Shown here piece by piece: positions 6,814-7,624 of a DNA stretch of 7,624 nt; the stretch's first letter is position 1, and every line of letters begins with the position of its first letter. The notes beneath the pieces are model-generated. The model was not told where the DNA came from and did no database searches. It worked only from the letters and a program-made list of their open reading frames with translations. Position numbers and translations under genes: made by a program. Source of the DNA: an uncultured Flavobacteriales bacterium (GTDB taxonomy: Bacteria; Bacteroidota; Bacteroidia; Flavobacteriales; Vicingaceae). Where the stretch lies: contig CAMPHX010000052.1 of the NCBI GenBank assembly GCA_946886085.1, positions 1 through 7,624 of the forward strand, in the 5' to 3' direction.

Positions 6814-7624
6814 TCAGTTCATTTTTTTTGTAAGGATTAAAATAGGCTTATTATTTAAATTGGTAGCAGCAAATAAATAGCAGTTTCCGCCATCTTTAAG
6901 GTTAAGTTTTTTCTTAATTACAGCAACCGCATCAGGAAAGTTGCGAGCACTAATGTTCACATTCGTTATACCTAATTTTTTCATCTCTTTTTTCTGATAA
7001 TCTGCTACATTGTTAATTTCAAAAATCCTTCCAGGAAAATCATTAATTAATTTGTCACTAGTATATAGGTGGGTGTGCTGAGCAAGTTTGTCTAATCCAA
7101 AACGCTTTCCAACTATTTTAAAAGCTCCGGCTTTCATTATTGCAGCATTTGGTTCGTATAAATATTTTTTAGGTTGACTAAAATGGGAAGTTGTTTCTTG
7201 TTCTTCTTCGTAAGTAAATTTAAAAATGTCCTCGTTTTTGTCTAAATTATAGCTTATAATTTCAGTAGGCTTACTTTTTTCTTTTTCTACCAAATAGAGC
7301 ACTTCTTTACAATCATTTTTTACCGCAACAATAAAACATTTGCTTACTGTCTTTAATGCTTCTAATGTTTGTTTGATATCTAAAAATGGAGAGGTTTTTA
7401 TCAATAATTTATCTGCAGCAGATAAGATTTTCGGTAGTAACTCAATAACATTAGGAAAACAGTCACTTAAATTAAAAATACGCTTACTTTCGTCACGTCT
7501 ATCAGGGTCTATATAAGCAACATCAAAATGTGTTTTGTTTGATTTTAAGAAAGTTTCACTTGTTGTGTTGTGGAATTTAATTTTAGCATTTAATAAATTA
7601 AAATTATGTTGAACAACTTGTAGT
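6814..7624 (-). CDS. Class I SAM-dependent methyltransferase with THUMP-like C-terminal domain, 5'-truncated by the window edge
   Basis: The reading frame is open from the stop (TGA, 6814-6816) to the right edge, giving 269 visible residues. The methyltransferase core and true start lie beyond the window, and the TTG at 7404 is an internal Leu codon. Numbered from the first full codon, YIDPDRR (37-43; DPDRR at 7495-7509) matches the DPxRR motif that follows the SAM-binding core in this family, and LLIKTSPFLD (73-82) is the next conserved strand. The C-terminal part is THUMP-like: YLYEPNAAIMKAG (154-166), LYTSD (186-190), then a basic region KKLGITNVNISARNF and a final CYLFAATN / KPILILTKK sheet. 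Members are presumed RNA methyltransferases, but substrate and product are not established from this sequence. A run of eight A codes for the Lys residues just before the C-terminus. The family call is confident; the specific activity is unknown. Confidence 0.88.
   Translation of the reverse strand, partial: LQVVQHNFNLLNAKIKFHNTTSETFLKSNKTHFDVAYIDPDRRDESKRIFNLSDCFPNVIELLPKILSAADKLLIKTSPFLDIKQTLEALKTVSKCFIVAVKNDCKEVLYLVEKEKSKPTEIISYNLDKNEDIFKFTYEEEQETTSHFSQPKKYLYEPNAAIMKAGAFKIVGKRFGLDKLAQHTHLYTSDKLINDFPGRIFEINNVADYQKKEMKKLGITNVNISARNFPDAVAVIKKKLNLKDGGNCYLFAATNLNNKPILILTKKMN

Noticed and set aside
6822..6829. Eight-base homopolymer as a programmed frameshift site
   Set aside because: It is a few codons before the methyltransferase stop; the in-frame end matches a complete THUMP-like domain and no useful extension is seen.

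Overview
The window is AT-rich and most likely comes from a Bacteroidota genome (Flavobacteriia-like). The support is a secreted protein carrying the type IX secretion system (T9SS) type B sorting domain found in that phylum, the absence of clear Shine-Dalgarno sequences, and possible promoter elements of the Bacteroidota type (TTG, about 20 bases, TAnnTTTG). It looks like ordinary chromosome: I see no insertion sequence, CRISPR array, tRNA, rRNA or phage gene.

Layout, left to right. Positions 1-2390 (+) hold most of priA, the primosomal replication-restart helicase; its first few tens of codons lie off the left edge. It converges with a 1280-codon gene on the minus strand (2396-6238), the two stop codons being separated by only 5 bases. 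That gene encodes a large modular exported protein: signal peptide, N-terminal cap domain, seven SBBP-type repeats (enough for one complete seven-bladed beta-propeller), a PKD domain, five Ig-like repeats and a gliding-motility-type C-terminal sorting domain. A 94-base gap follows, then a small lipoprotein gene (6333-6749, -) with a Rieske-like fold signature from which the canonical iron-sulfur ligands have been lost. After a 64-base gap containing an 18-base perfect palindrome comes a class I SAM-dependent methyltransferase with a C-terminal THUMP-like domain (6814 to the right edge, -), whose 5' end lies outside the window.

The three minus-strand genes are co-directional, but the gaps carry possible promoter and hairpin elements, so they need not form one operon, and I see no shared pathway. 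Two encode envelope or surface proteins (T9SS cargo and lipoprotein) and the outer two encode housekeeping nucleic-acid enzymes (PriA and a probable RNA methyltransferase). I found no convincing new multi-gene system. The most unusual items are the Rieske-like lipoprotein with a changed ligand set, the domain architecture of the large T9SS protein, and the palindrome overlapping a candidate promoter.
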